Origin: Nitrospirae bacterium GWC2_56_14
Lineage (GTDB): Bacteria; Nitrospirota; UBA9217
DNA: 38,365 nt
NCBI GenBank assembly: GCA_001803705.1
Contig: MHDY01000253.1
Location: forward strand, 1 to 38,365
Direction: 5' to 3'
Under the pieces are notes generated by a model that saw only the letters and a list, made by a program, of their open reading frames with translations, was not told where the DNA came from and ran no database searches. The translations under genes were made by a program, and so were the position numbers. Every line of letters starts with the position of its first letter. The stretch's first letter is position 1. Shown in pieces: positions 23,472 through 31,565 of this stretch.

Positions 23472-23789
23472 CTAAGCTGTTTCAGACGCTTCTTTTTTCT
23501 GCCTCATTGCAGCAGGAGCTGCGACAACAGAGCCCATCAACGTGCCGAGCAGACCGCCGACCACAATACTTACCGTGGCTGCGCAGGCGATGCCGACCCC
23601 GATTCCCATCACAATGGCCGCGCGCACAAAAAGCGTCGGCTCAACAGTGCCGCCCATGATCTTCTGGAGCAGAATAAGGGTCCCAAAGCTGCCGAAATAG
23701 AACCCGGGAACGATTCCGGCCACTAAGAATACCAGCCCGCCCACTGTCGCGCCTATTTTCATTCCTGTTTTTACTGTTTCGTTCTTCAT
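23472..23789 (-). CDS. Small membrane protein, paralogue of the gene upstream
   Basis: A 105-residue unrecognised protein with about three hydrophobic segments (about 14-34, 56-74 and 76-93) and a short polar tail. It aligns by eye with the 107-residue neighbour: GLVFLVAGIVPGFYFG against GLVLFALFGLMPGSLLGG, then a P-x-L-F/S-R segment, and a final GGLLGTLMGSVV. The Gly and Pro in the first segments suggest a tight helical hairpin. The ATG at 23789 is behind a strong GGAGGT. It is the second gene of a two-gene unit with a sigma-54-like promoter. Inner-membrane location is inferred; no function is known. Confidence 0.8.
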   Translation of the reverse strand: MKNETVKTGMKIGATVGGLVFLVAGIVPGFYFGSFGTLILLQKIMGGTVEPTLFVRAAIVMGIGVGIACAATVSIVVGGLLGTLMGSVVAAPAAMRQKKEASETA

Positions 23790-23837
23790 GACATGACCTC
23801 CTTTTGGCCGTAGCTTGTCGTATTTTACTGGGATTTA

Positions 23838-24161
23838 TTACTTTTGTGCGGTTTTGCCTGCTTCAGCAGCCTCTTTGGCATGCACTCCTGATTCAAGCAC
23901 TTTGCCTGCAAGCCAGCCGATGGAGGATGTGGCCGTCACGATCACAATACCCGCGACCAGTACCCCCATAAGCATTGAGGCCAGAACGATCATCCGGGAG
24001 AGAATGCCTGGTTGAAGCGGGAGACCAAAAAGCCATCCTGCTATATTGATCCCCATGGCGCCTCCCAGCAAACTGCCGGGCATGAGTCCGAACAAGGCGA
24101 ACAGCACCAGTCCAGCACCGGCCCCAAGGTACGCTGTTTTTCTTGCTATTGTGGTCTTCAT
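23838..24161 (-). CDS. Small membrane protein behind a sigma-54-like promoter
   Basis: A 107-residue unrecognised integral membrane protein: hydrophobic stretches at about 9-31 (YLGAGAGLVLFALFGLMPG), about 33-46, and 51-80, with a charged tail (HAKEAAEAGKTAQK). The frame is open 22 codons upstream, but the ATG at 24161 sits behind a good AGGAGGA. It is paralogous with the next gene; both have PG in the first helix, a central PGILSR or PTLFVR, and a Gly-rich final helix. Together with its promoter this looks like an inducible unit, perhaps for envelope stress or nitrogen/carbon limitation, but this is speculation. Confidence 0.8.
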   Translation of the reverse strand: MKTTIARKTAYLGAGAGLVLFALFGLMPGSLLGGAMGINIAGWLFGLPLQPGILSRMIVLASMLMGVLVAGIVIVTATSSIGWLAGKVLESGVHAKEAAEAGKTAQK

Positions 24162-24200
24162 AATGAATTCCTCCTTTTCGTTCTGCTTTGACCGGTATTT

Positions 24201-24217
24201 TGCATCAAGCGTGCCAA
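24201..24217 (-). promoter_or_regulatory. Sigma-54 (RpoN) promoter candidate
   Basis: The minus strand reads TTGGCACGCTTGATGCA: the -24 GG and -12 GC are ten bases apart, and the -24 block TTGGCACG is perfect; -12 is ATGC rather than TTGC. Transcription would start near 24190, about 30 bases before the ATG at 24161. No binding site of an enhancer protein could be assigned in 24230-24360. Confidence 0.7.
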
Positions 24218-24363
24218 ACTTAAACATACTGATTTAATTACGATTCCTGTCCACTGGTCATTTGCAGATATGAGAAAACTGGAGTGACGTTATTACTATT
24301 GCGAATATCGTTATGTGCCTTACTGCTCCCCTGCCATCATTATACATACCAAGCAGATTTTTC

Positions 24364-24392
24364 TTGTATTGCGAACTGACCTATGCTATTTT
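24364..24392 (+). promoter_or_regulatory. Possible rpsB promoter
   Basis: TTGTAT (24364-24369), 17 bases, TATTTT (24387-24392), giving a leader of about 120 bases. Moderate match only; the -35 is weak. Confidence 0.4.
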
Positions 24393-24444
24393 AAGGGTCG
24401 CCCTTTAGGGGCATATTCTAAATCCACACGCGCCAGGACCTGCA

Positions 24445-24478
24445 GGCAGATGTCCCGAACCTAACCGTCGGGTCTGCC
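24445..24478 (+). promoter_or_regulatory. Hairpin in the rpsB leader (candidate S2 autoregulatory site)
   Basis: GGCAGA (24445-24450) and CCCGA (24454-24458), interrupted by a 3-base bulge, pair with TCGGG-TCTGCC (24468-24478) around a 9-base loop. There is no U-tract, so it is not a terminator. In other bacteria S2 represses rpsB-tsf through a leader structure; the same is inferred here. Confidence 0.45.
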
Positions 24479-24517
24479 CGGGGATGATCGGCGCGGAGGC
24501 AAAACAGGAGGGACATA

Positions 24518-25306
<789 letters not shown>

Positions 25307-25357
25307 GCGCAGGAACAACACAAAAGTTATACTACTGTTGAAGGGAGTTTTTTTAGC

Positions 25358-26236
25358 ATGGCCACAATATCTGCAAGCGCAGTCAAGGATCTGAGAGAAA
25401 AGACCGGGGTCGGCATGATGGATGCCAAGAAGGCCCTTGAAGAAGCTGGCGGTGATTTTGAGAAGGCCGTCGATATTTTGAGAAAAAAGGGGCTGTCTGC
25501 TGCGGCAAAGAAGGCAGACCGCGTAGCTTCCGAAGGCATGATCGCGTTCAGCAGTTCCGGCAGGACCGGCGTGCTCGCTGAGGTCAATAGTGAGACGGAC
25601 TTCGTGTCCAAGAACCCTGAGTTCCAGCAGTTCGCAAAAAGCGTCGCAGAACTCGTTTCCACGCAGAACCCGGCGGACGTTGCGGCCCTTTCGCAGCTGA
25701 TGCTCGGCAATGAGAGCGTCGAGGCCAGGCGGCAGACCCTGGTGCAGAAGATCGGCGAGAACATCGCGATCCGCCGGTTCGAGCGGTATGAGACCGACGG
25801 CTCGATCGCTGTTTATCTGCATGGCACCCGCATCGGCGTCATGGTGGATTATGCCGGCGGTGACGAGCAGCTGGGCAAGGACATTGCGATGCACATTGCC
25901 GCAGCGAACCCGCAGCATCTATCCCGCGAGTCCGTTCCTGCAGAGACCATCGCCCGCGAACGGGCGGTATACGAAGGTCAGGCCAAGGAATCAGGAAAAC
26001 CGGCAGCGGTCATCGGCAAGATCATTGACGGCAAGATGGAAAAATTCTACACGGATTTCTGTCTTCTGGAACAGGTATACATCAAAGACCCTGACGGCAA
26101 GCTCAAGGTCAAGGACCTCTTGAAGAAGGCCGGCGGGAACGCCGCGGTCCGCCGGTTCGTTCGGTACCAGCTCGGCGAAGGGATTGAAAAGAAGAAAGCG
26201 AATTTTGCAGAAGAGGTTGCCGCACAGCTGAAGTAG
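25358..26236 (+). CDS. tsf: Elongation factor Ts
   Basis: Nucleotide-exchange factor for EF-Tu. The 292-residue protein starts with the UBA-like domain ISASAVKDLREKTGVGMMDAKKALEEA and continues with the exchange motif SETDFVSKN (about 76-84). A long C-terminal dimer/exchange region contains MHIAAANPQHLSRESVP. The stop is followed by a large hairpin before pyrH. The start has GGGAG about ten bases upstream. Length is typical of the EF-Ts form with a full second core subdomain. Confidence 0.98.
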   Translation: MATISASAVKDLREKTGVGMMDAKKALEEAGGDFEKAVDILRKKGLSAAAKKADRVASEGMIAFSSSGRTGVLAEVNSETDFVSKNPEFQQFAKSVAELVSTQNPADVAALSQLMLGNESVEARRQTLVQKIGENIAIRRFERYETDGSIAVYLHGTRIGVMVDYAGGDEQLGKDIAMHIAAANPQHLSRESVPAETIARERAVYEGQAKESGKPAAVIGKIIDGKMEKFYTDFCLLEQVYIKDPDGKLKVKDLLKKAGGNAAVRRFVRYQLGEGIEKKKANFAEEVAAQLK

Positions 26237-26243
26237 CAATCGA

Positions 26244-26290
26244 GGTGCTGGTTCCCTCCGTGTTCGTGAACAAACGACGGGAACGGCACC
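26244..26290 (+). other. Large hairpin between tsf and pyrH
   Basis: GGTGC and GTTCCC (26244-26256) pair with GGGAAC and GCACC (26279-26290), with small interior irregularities and a long loop. No U-tract follows. It may be an RNase processing or attenuation site that changes the ratio of upstream to downstream genes. Confidence 0.45.
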
Positions 26291-26329
26291 ACAGGTTGTA
26301 TCTGATGCAATTTTGACCTGAAGCACCCC

Positions 26330-26335
26330 TATACT
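26330..26335 (+). promoter_or_regulatory. Possible -10 element directly ahead of pyrH
   Basis: TATACT followed by GACG and the ATG. The gene lacks a Shine-Dalgarno. The -35 region is poor, so this is a weak candidate for a leaderless internal promoter. Confidence 0.3.
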
Positions 26336-26339
26336 GACG

Positions 26340-27062
26340 ATGGCGCAATCACCTTATAAACGGATCATGCTCAAGCTCTCAGGCGAGGCCCTGATGGGCG
26401 ACCAGCAGTACGGCATTGACCTTGCCGTCCTGGACAAGATCGCTTCCGAGATCAAGGATATCTACGGCCTCGGCATCGAGATCGCCGTCGTCATCGGCGG
26501 CGGCAACATCTTCAGGGGCCTGGCCGCATCGGCAAAGGGCATGGAACGGGCAAGTGCCGACTACATGGGCATGCTTGCCACGGTCCTGAACGCCCTGGCC
26601 CTCCAGAACGCGCTCGAGAACAGAGGGGTCGTCACCCGAGTGCAGTCCGCCATCGAGATGCGCGAACTGGCCGAACCTTACATCCGCAGGAAAGCCGTTC
26701 GGCATCTTGAGAAAAAGCGGGTCGTCATCTTTGCGGCCGGCACGGGCAACCCCTATTTTACCACGGATACCGCTGCCGCTCTCCGCGCCATGGAGATCGG
26801 TGCGCAAGTGATCATGAAAGCCACCAAGGTGGACGGAGTATATAGCGCCGACCCCGTGAAAGACCCGACGGCAACGAAGTACGATCGGCTCACGTATATC
26901 GAAGTGCTTCAGAAAGACCTGCGGGTCATGGACGCGACTGCCATCTCCCTCTGCATGGACAACAATCTTCCTATTATCGTATTCGACCTGAACACCGCGG
27001 GAAACATCAACCGTATTGTCAGGGGTGAATCGGTGGGAACGCTGGTCGCAGGGAGGCAATAA
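26340..27062 (+). CDS. pyrH: UMP kinase
   Basis: Hexameric UMP to UDP kinase of the amino-acid-kinase fold; a feedback-controlled pyrimidine step. The 240 residues include KLSGEALMGDQ and GGGNIFRG at the nucleotide site. GTGNPYFTTDTAAALRA and the KATKVDGVYSADP block complete the substrate site. The ATG at 26340 has no Shine-Dalgarno; TATACT ends five bases before it, suggesting a near-leaderless transcript besides read-through from tsf. The stop overlaps the frr ATG by one base. Confidence 0.97.
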   Translation: MAQSPYKRIMLKLSGEALMGDQQYGIDLAVLDKIASEIKDIYGLGIEIAVVIGGGNIFRGLAASAKGMERASADYMGMLATVLNALALQNALENRGVVTRVQSAIEMRELAEPYIRRKAVRHLEKKRVVIFAAGTGNPYFTTDTAAALRAMEIGAQVIMKATKVDGVYSADPVKDPTATKYDRLTYIEVLQKDLRVMDATAISLCMDNNLPIIVFDLNTAGNINRIVRGESVGTLVAGRQ

Positions 27063-27625
27063 TGCTGAGCGAGCAGAAAAAAAAGGCCGAGGAGAAGATG
27101 GGCAAGGCCGTCGACACCCTGAGAAAAGAATTCACCTCGCTGCGTACCGGCAGGGCGTCGCTCGGCATGCTCGACGGCATCATGGTTGACTATTACGGCA
27201 CACCGACCCAGCTCAGCCAGGTCGCCAACCTGGCAGTGCCCGATGCGCGGCAGATCACGATCCAGCCCTGGGAAGCAAAGATGCTCGGCGAGATCGAAAA
27301 AGCCATTCTCAAATCGGACGTTGGGCTTACACCGAACAACGACGGCAAGATCATTCGCCTCAGTATCCCGCCGCTGACCGAGGAGCGAAGGCACCAGATC
27401 GTGAAGCATGCCAGGAAACTCGCCGAGGATGCGCGTGTCGCCGTCAGGAACATTCGCCGGGACAGCAACGACGACATCAAGAAAAAGAGCAAGGACAAGG
27501 ACGTTCACGTATCCGAGGACGAGATCAAGAAGCTGCAGGATGAGATCCAGAAAACGACAGACAATTATATCAAGAAGATCGATGAAGTTTTGACACAAAA
27601 GGAAAAAGAGATCATGACCGTGTAG
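27062..27625 (+). CDS. frr: Ribosome recycling factor
   Basis: With EF-G it splits the post-termination ribosome. The 187-residue length is typical. Landmarks are FTSLRTGRASLGMLDGI, the hinge with YYGTPTQLSQVANLAVPDAR, and the C-terminal helix with EDARVAVRNIRRDSNDDIKK. The ATG overlaps the pyrH stop (TAATG) with GGGAGG ahead, indicating coupled translation. It is followed by a strong terminator and closes the rpsB-tsf-pyrH-frr unit. Confidence 0.98.
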   Translation: MLSEQKKKAEEKMGKAVDTLRKEFTSLRTGRASLGMLDGIMVDYYGTPTQLSQVANLAVPDARQITIQPWEAKMLGEIEKAILKSDVGLTPNNDGKIIRLSIPPLTEERRHQIVKHARKLAEDARVAVRNIRRDSNDDIKKKSKDKDVHVSEDEIKKLQDEIQKTTDNYIKKIDEVLTQKEKEIMTV

Positions 27626-27658
27626 TGACGGCATTAGATACCATGTTGGAATACCGGC

Positions 27659-27697
27659 GCCTGCCTCGTTTTACTACGAAGCAGGCAGCTTTTTTTC
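27659..27697 (+). terminator. Terminator after frr
   Basis: GCCTGCCTCG (27659-27668) pairs with CGAAGCAGGC (27677-27686) with one mismatch, followed by CAGC and seven T. It ends the rpsB operon. Confidence 0.88.
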
Positions 27698-27956
27698 AGG
27701 ATTTTTTTATCCCTGACGCAACGACGACTCCTGTGTCACCACTCCCCGTGATACCCTCTCTCTGCCCGCAGTTTCGTTTACAAACAGACCTCTGCACGAT
27801 TCTCGCTACACAAAGTGCATTTTCAGGAACAGCTCCCAATCAGTGTCTGCTCATGCCAGGCGTCCTTTCATTAGCAAACAGACATATGATTATTAAGAAA
27901 TTTTATAATGGCTTACCGGGTTTTTTCTTGACAAAAAATGGGGGTTCCTGTAAATT
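27698..27956 (+). promoter_or_regulatory. atpB upstream region with sigma-70 promoter
   Basis: The promoter is TTGACA (27928-27933), 17 bases, TAAATT (27951-27956), leaving a short leader to the ATG at 27993. Further upstream the word CAAACAGAC occurs twice (27781-27789 and 27875-27883). A TATAAT at 27904-27909 lacks a matching -35. The predicted reading frame that crosses the region (27625-27996) overlaps the terminator and promoter and is not a gene. Confidence 0.65.
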
Positions 27957-27992
27957 TTTCCTGTACTTTTATGGAATCAAAGGAGTGTACGA

Positions 27993-28709
27993 ATGAAAGA
28001 AGGCCCTCTTTTTTTACATGTAAATATTCCACTTCCCGGTGTAACCAGTCCTGAGACGCTGGAATCATGTCGGGCCGCCATTACCTACTCGTGGCTCGCC
28101 ATGGCGATCATTATTGGACTTGCGTTAATTGCACGCTTCTCGCTCAAGAAAACAGCGCCGACGGGCGTTCAGAATTTACTTGAGGTCATTGTCGGCGGCC
28201 TGAACGACTTCGTCGAAGACATTATGGGGCCTGAAGGCAAGCACTATCTGGCGCTGATCGGGACCCTGTTCCTCTTCATCCTCGTCTGCAACCTTCAGGG
28301 TCTCGTACCGGGTTTCGATTCACCTACAGCAAACATCAACACGACCCTTGCGCTGGCACTCGTGGCATTCTCGGCAACTCATTACATCGGCCTCAAACGC
28401 CACGGCATAGGGTATATCAAGCATTTCATGGGACCCATGTGGGGGCTTGCGCCGCTCATGCTCCCCATCGAGCTCATTAGCCATTTCGCGCGCGTTATGT
28501 CGCTCACGTTTCGTCTCTTCGGCAACATGGTTGCAAAGCACAAGCTTTTGCTCGTGCTGGCGCTCCTTGCGCCCTACATCGCGCCGGTCCCGATCCTCGG
28601 TCTCGGCCTCCTGGTGGCCTTTGTACAGGCACTGGTGTTCACGCTCCTGACCATGCTCTATCTGTCGGGCTCGATCGAAGAAGCGCACCTGGGCGGCGAC
28701 CACCACTAA
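27993..28709 (+). CDS. atpB: ATP synthase F0 subunit a
   Basis: Membrane subunit that forms the two proton half-channels beside the c-ring. The 238-residue protein has five to six hydrophobic helices; the essential Arg lies in the SLTFRLFGNM motif, and the final helices contain LVAFVQALVFTLLTMLYLSGSIEEAH. A charged C-terminus ends in GGDHH. The ATG has AAAGGAG at eight bases. atpE follows after 106 bases. The other ATP synthase genes are not nearby, an arrangement known in deltaproteobacteria. Confidence 0.97.
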   Translation: MKEGPLFLHVNIPLPGVTSPETLESCRAAITYSWLAMAIIIGLALIARFSLKKTAPTGVQNLLEVIVGGLNDFVEDIMGPEGKHYLALIGTLFLFILVCNLQGLVPGFDSPTANINTTLALALVAFSATHYIGLKRHGIGYIKHFMGPMWGLAPLMLPIELISHFARVMSLTFRLFGNMVAKHKLLLVLALLAPYIAPVPILGLGLLVAFVQALVFTLLTMLYLSGSIEEAHLGGDHH

Positions 28710-28815
28710 ATATCACATACCCCGGAGAAAGCGTTCCCAGAAGGGATTCTTCGGGTGGTTTCACTCCGGTCATATCCGGGCAGATTTATATAAATTTAAG
28801 AAAGGAGACGAATCA

Positions 28816-29160
28816 ATGAAGAAAGTTACAGCAATCATGTTACTGGTGTTCGGTCTGATGCTCATCGCCACGGCTGCATTTGCACAGGAGGCAGCAGCGG
28901 CCCCTGATGCAGCCAAGTTCGCGTTCTTCGGCACGGTTGCAGCAGCATCCGCAATCGGCATCGGGATCGCAGCGCTCGGCACCGGCATCGGCATGGGCCT
29001 CAGCGTCGGCCGCGCGGTGGAAGGTATCGCCCGCAACCCCGAAGCTTCCGGCAAGATCATGACCACCATGATCGTGGGTCTGGCTCTTATCGAGTCGCTC
29101 GCGATCTACACCCTGGTCGTGGTGCTCATCCTGCTCTATGCAAAGCCTTTCGGTGTCTAG
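28816..29160 (+). CDS. atpE: ATP synthase F0 subunit c with N-terminal signal sequence
   Basis: Forms the rotating c-ring. The first 23 residues are a cleavable-type signal (KKVTAIMLLVFGLMLIATAAFA, then QEAAAAP), unusual for subunit c but known in some phyla. The mature part is a standard hairpin: a glycine-rich TM1 (GIGIAALGTGIGMG), the polar loop with R73-N74-P75, and TM2 with the ion-binding E93 in LALIESLAIYTLVV. S94 and Y98 beside E93 resemble the Na+ site, but the Gln usually found in TM1 of Na+ rings is M60, so proton use is more likely. The start has AGAAAGGAG. Confidence 0.95.
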   Translation: MKKVTAIMLLVFGLMLIATAAFAQEAAAAPDAAKFAFFGTVAAASAIGIGIAALGTGIGMGLSVGRAVEGIARNPEASGKIMTTMIVGLALIESLAIYTLVVVLILLYAKPFGV

Positions 29161-29189
29161 TTTTTCGCACTCAATACTTTAAAGAACGC

Positions 29190-29220
29190 AAAAAAGGGGC
29201 GGCTTAACCGCCCCTTTTTT
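29190..29220. terminator. Terminator between atpE and the beta-helix gene
   Basis: GGGGCGG/CCGCCCC with loop CTTAA, flanked by AAAAAA (29190-29195) and TTTTTT (29215-29220). It is symmetric and probably serves both convergent genes. Confidence 0.93.
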
Positions 29221-29264
29221 TATTGTCTACTGAGCAGCCGCAACGTTTTTCCGTACCCAAACGC

Positions 29265-29711
29265 TTATGCTGCTTTTTTCTCCTTGCCGGCGTCGCCCAG
29301 GAGGCGGGTCTCCCCGCCGACCCTTGCATTGCCGAGCAGCCGGGCCCTCCCGCCAACCTCGGCCCGATCGAACACTTCAGCCATTCCGCTCACGACCGCA
29401 TCTCCATATACACTGGCAAAGCCATAGACCTTTGTATCACCGAGAACCTTAGCATTCCCGAAGACCCTGGCGTTCCCGAAGATCTCCGCCCGACCCGCGA
29501 CCTCCGCCCGGTCAAAGATCCAGGCGTTTCCAAAAACAAAGGCTTCTCCGCTGATCTTGCAATGCCCGCAGATCTTGGCAAAGGGCCCGATGTAGGCTGT
29601 GTCGGCGACCTGCGCATGTTCGGCCACCATACCGCCTCCATTGGGGTGGTGATGATACTTTACACCGTCGATCTCTACTACGGGCTCCGTTGAAAGCACT
29701 TTGATCTCCAT
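29265..29711 (-). CDS. Left-handed beta-helix (hexapeptide-repeat) protein
   Basis: A 148-residue protein of unknown function. Residues 30-140 are a solenoid of hexapeptide repeats of the form xAxVxG or xARVFG, e.g. AEVAGRAEIFGNARVFG. No acyltransferase His loop or acceptor domain is seen, so it is more likely a structural or ligand-scaffold protein. The N-terminal 30 residues include VKYHHHPNGGG, a possible metal-binding or nucleation cap. The tail is lysine-rich. The ATG at 29711 follows a perfect GGAGGT; the frame is open 27 codons further. It is convergent with atpE. Confidence 0.8.
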   Translation of the reverse strand: MEIKVLSTEPVVEIDGVKYHHHPNGGGMVAEHAQVADTAYIGPFAKICGHCKISGEAFVFGNAWIFDRAEVAGRAEIFGNARVFGNAKVLGDTKVYGFASVYGDAVVSGMAEVFDRAEVGGRARLLGNARVGGETRLLGDAGKEKKAA

Positions 29712-29772
29712 GTGAACACCTCCGTAAAAGTTGATCAGTGAGTTTTTCACCACGGTGCATATATTTCCGCAC

Positions 29773-29807
29773 GATAAGCGCTTATCATACAATCATAACT
29801 ATAAGCG
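29773..29807. promoter_or_regulatory. Palindromic operator-like site upstream of the beta-helix gene
   Basis: A perfect 14-base palindrome GATAAGCGCTTATC (29773-29786) with a second half-site ATAAGCG at 29801-29807. It lies 60-95 bases before the beta-helix start, in the likely promoter area, though no clear -35/-10 was fixed. Confidence 0.45.
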
Positions 29808-30049
29808 TGTCTCAATTTTCAGATTTAGCATGGTTCAAGCATAGCGAAGTCGTGCAGTTTTGTCAAACCAGGAGAGAGAAGCATCGATAAGCCGGGCAAG
29901 ACGTCTACCGGCGTATGCCCAGCAAACAAGACCTTTTTCCAGCAGACGAAAGCTTCTGTTAACAAGAGCTTAGGATGAGGACCTGCCCGGCACGTTCCTG
30001 CTCCCGGACAAGAGAGATGAATTTGCTTTTGCTGCCACCGGGAATTTGC
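29808..30049. other. Intergenic segment ahead of gltX
   Basis: No gene is seen. It contains the hairpin GGGCA/TGCCC (29894-29898/29916-29920) and an imperfect 22-base palindrome centred on TGTTAACA (29950-29971) that could bind a regulator. The rest is unremarkable. Confidence 0.5.
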
Positions 30050-30055
30050 TATAAT
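30027..30055 (+). promoter_or_regulatory. gltX promoter
   Basis: A consensus -10 TATAAT at 30050-30055, with only a weak -35 (TTTTGC, 30027-30032) at 17 bases. The -10 is convincing, about 50 bases before the ATG. Confidence 0.5.
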
Positions 30056-30107
30056 GCGCATCTGTTGCACATTCGTTATCTGCCATGCATAAGGAGCTTG
30101 AATAATC

Positions 30108-31520
30108 ATGAGCGCAACGAGCAATGTCCGTGTCAGATTCGCCCCCAGTCCGACCGGTGCCCTGCACATCGGCGGCGTACGGACCGCCCTTTTCAACTGG
30201 TTGTTCGCCCGCCATCATGGAGGGACCTTCATCCTCCGCATCGAGGATACGGACCAGACCCGATCCACCGACGAATCCATCAGGATCATCCTGGACGGCA
30301 TGAAATGGATCGGCCTTGACTGGGACGAGGGCCCCTTTCGCCAGACCGAACGCATGCAGATCTACCGCGAGCATGTCGATCAGCTGCTCAAAGCCGGCAA
30401 GGCCTACCGGTGCTACTGCACGCCTGAAGAGCTTGACGCGAGAAGAAAAGAAGCTATGGCGGCGGGCAAGCCGCCGAAGTACGACCGGAAGTGCCGATCG
30501 CTCACCGCTCCCGTTCCGGGAAGGACCGCGGCAGTGCGGTTCCTGTCTTCCGATGAGGGCCAGACGATCGTGCGGGACATTATCCGCGGCGCCGTGACCT
30601 TCGAGAACCAGCAGCTCGACGACCTCATCATCCAGCGCTCCGACGGCCTGCCGACCTATAACTTCGCGGTCGTGGTCGACGATGTCACCATGAAGATCAG
30701 CCACGTCATCCGCGGCGACGACCATTTGAACAATACGCCGCGCCAGATCCAGCTCTACCAGGCCTTCGGGTACGAGCCGCCGCAATTCGCCCATCTGCCC
30801 ATGATCCTCGGTTCCGACAAGACCAAACTTTCGAAGCGGCACGGCGCAACCGCCGTGACCGAATACATCGACCTGGGCTACCTGCCCGAAGCGCTCGTCA
30901 ACTATCTTTCGCGCCTCGGCTGGTCCTCGGGCGACCAGGAGATCTTTTCGCCGCAGGAGCTGATCGAGAAGTTCTCTCTCGAGAATGTGGGTAAGGCGCC
31001 ATCGGTCTTTAATCCGGAAAAACTGATCTGGCTGAACCATCACTATATCCAGCAGGCCGACCCGGCACGGCTGGCCACGCTCGTCTTGGACCTTTTGAGG
31101 AAAGACGGTCTTGTGAAATCGGAGCCGGACACGGAGTGGTTCAAAAAGCTCGTAACAATACTGACGGAGCGCAGCCATACGCTGGTGGAAATGAAGACCG
31201 GCGCCATTCCTTTTCTCGCGGATGATATCGCCATGGACGAGAAAGCACGAACCAAACACCTGACGCCGGACGTGGCCCCGCTGCTCTCCGAACTTGCAGA
31301 CCGTCTCAAGGCTGCAGACCCCTTTACGCACGATGAGATAGAGAAGGTCTTTACTGCCCTCGTCACCGAGAAAGCCATAAAGCTCGGAAAGCTCGCCCAG
31401 CCGGTGCGCGTGGCCCTGACCGGCGGCACGGTCAGCCCCGGCATCTACGACGTGATCGAAGTCATGGGAAAAGACAAGACCATCAAGCGGATAGAAGCAG
31501 CGATCGGCATGGCAAAGTAA
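30108..31520 (+). CDS. gltX: Glutamyl-tRNA synthetase
   Basis: Class I synthetase that charges tRNA-Glu (and possibly tRNA-Gln if discriminating is lost). The 470-residue protein has the HIGG signature (20-23), the zinc-binding set CYC then Y and C (YRCYCTPEELDARRKEAM.. YDRKC), and KLSKR near residue 240. An anticodon-binding helical domain follows. The start has AAGGAG about 15 bases upstream plus a weaker GAGC. Amidotransferase genes are not in view, although yqeY is. pdxA follows 45 bases downstream. Confidence 0.97.
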   Translation: MSATSNVRVRFAPSPTGALHIGGVRTALFNWLFARHHGGTFILRIEDTDQTRSTDESIRIILDGMKWIGLDWDEGPFRQTERMQIYREHVDQLLKAGKAYRCYCTPEELDARRKEAMAAGKPPKYDRKCRSLTAPVPGRTAAVRFLSSDEGQTIVRDIIRGAVTFENQQLDDLIIQRSDGLPTYNFAVVVDDVTMKISHVIRGDDHLNNTPRQIQLYQAFGYEPPQFAHLPMILGSDKTKLSKRHGATAVTEYIDLGYLPEALVNYLSRLGWSSGDQEIFSPQELIEKFSLENVGKAPSVFNPEKLIWLNHHYIQQADPARLATLVLDLLRKDGLVKSEPDTEWFKKLVTILTERSHTLVEMKTGAIPFLADDIAMDEKARTKHLTPDVAPLLSELADRLKAADPFTHDEIEKVFTALVTEKAIKLGKLAQPVRVALTGGTVSPGIYDVIEVMGKDKTIKRIEAAIGMAK

Positions 31521-31565
31521 CAGAAAAAGCCCTGCCGAATCATTCCTGCGAAGCAAAAAGGACCA

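Noticed and set aside
27625..27996. Small plus-strand frame of 123 codons between frr and atpB
   Set aside because: It includes the frr terminator and the atpB promoter, lacks a ribosome site and has no recognisable composition of a real protein.
29970..31556. Minus-strand frame of 528 codons opposite gltX
   Set aside because: Shadow of gltX, which has HIGG, zinc site and KLSKR.
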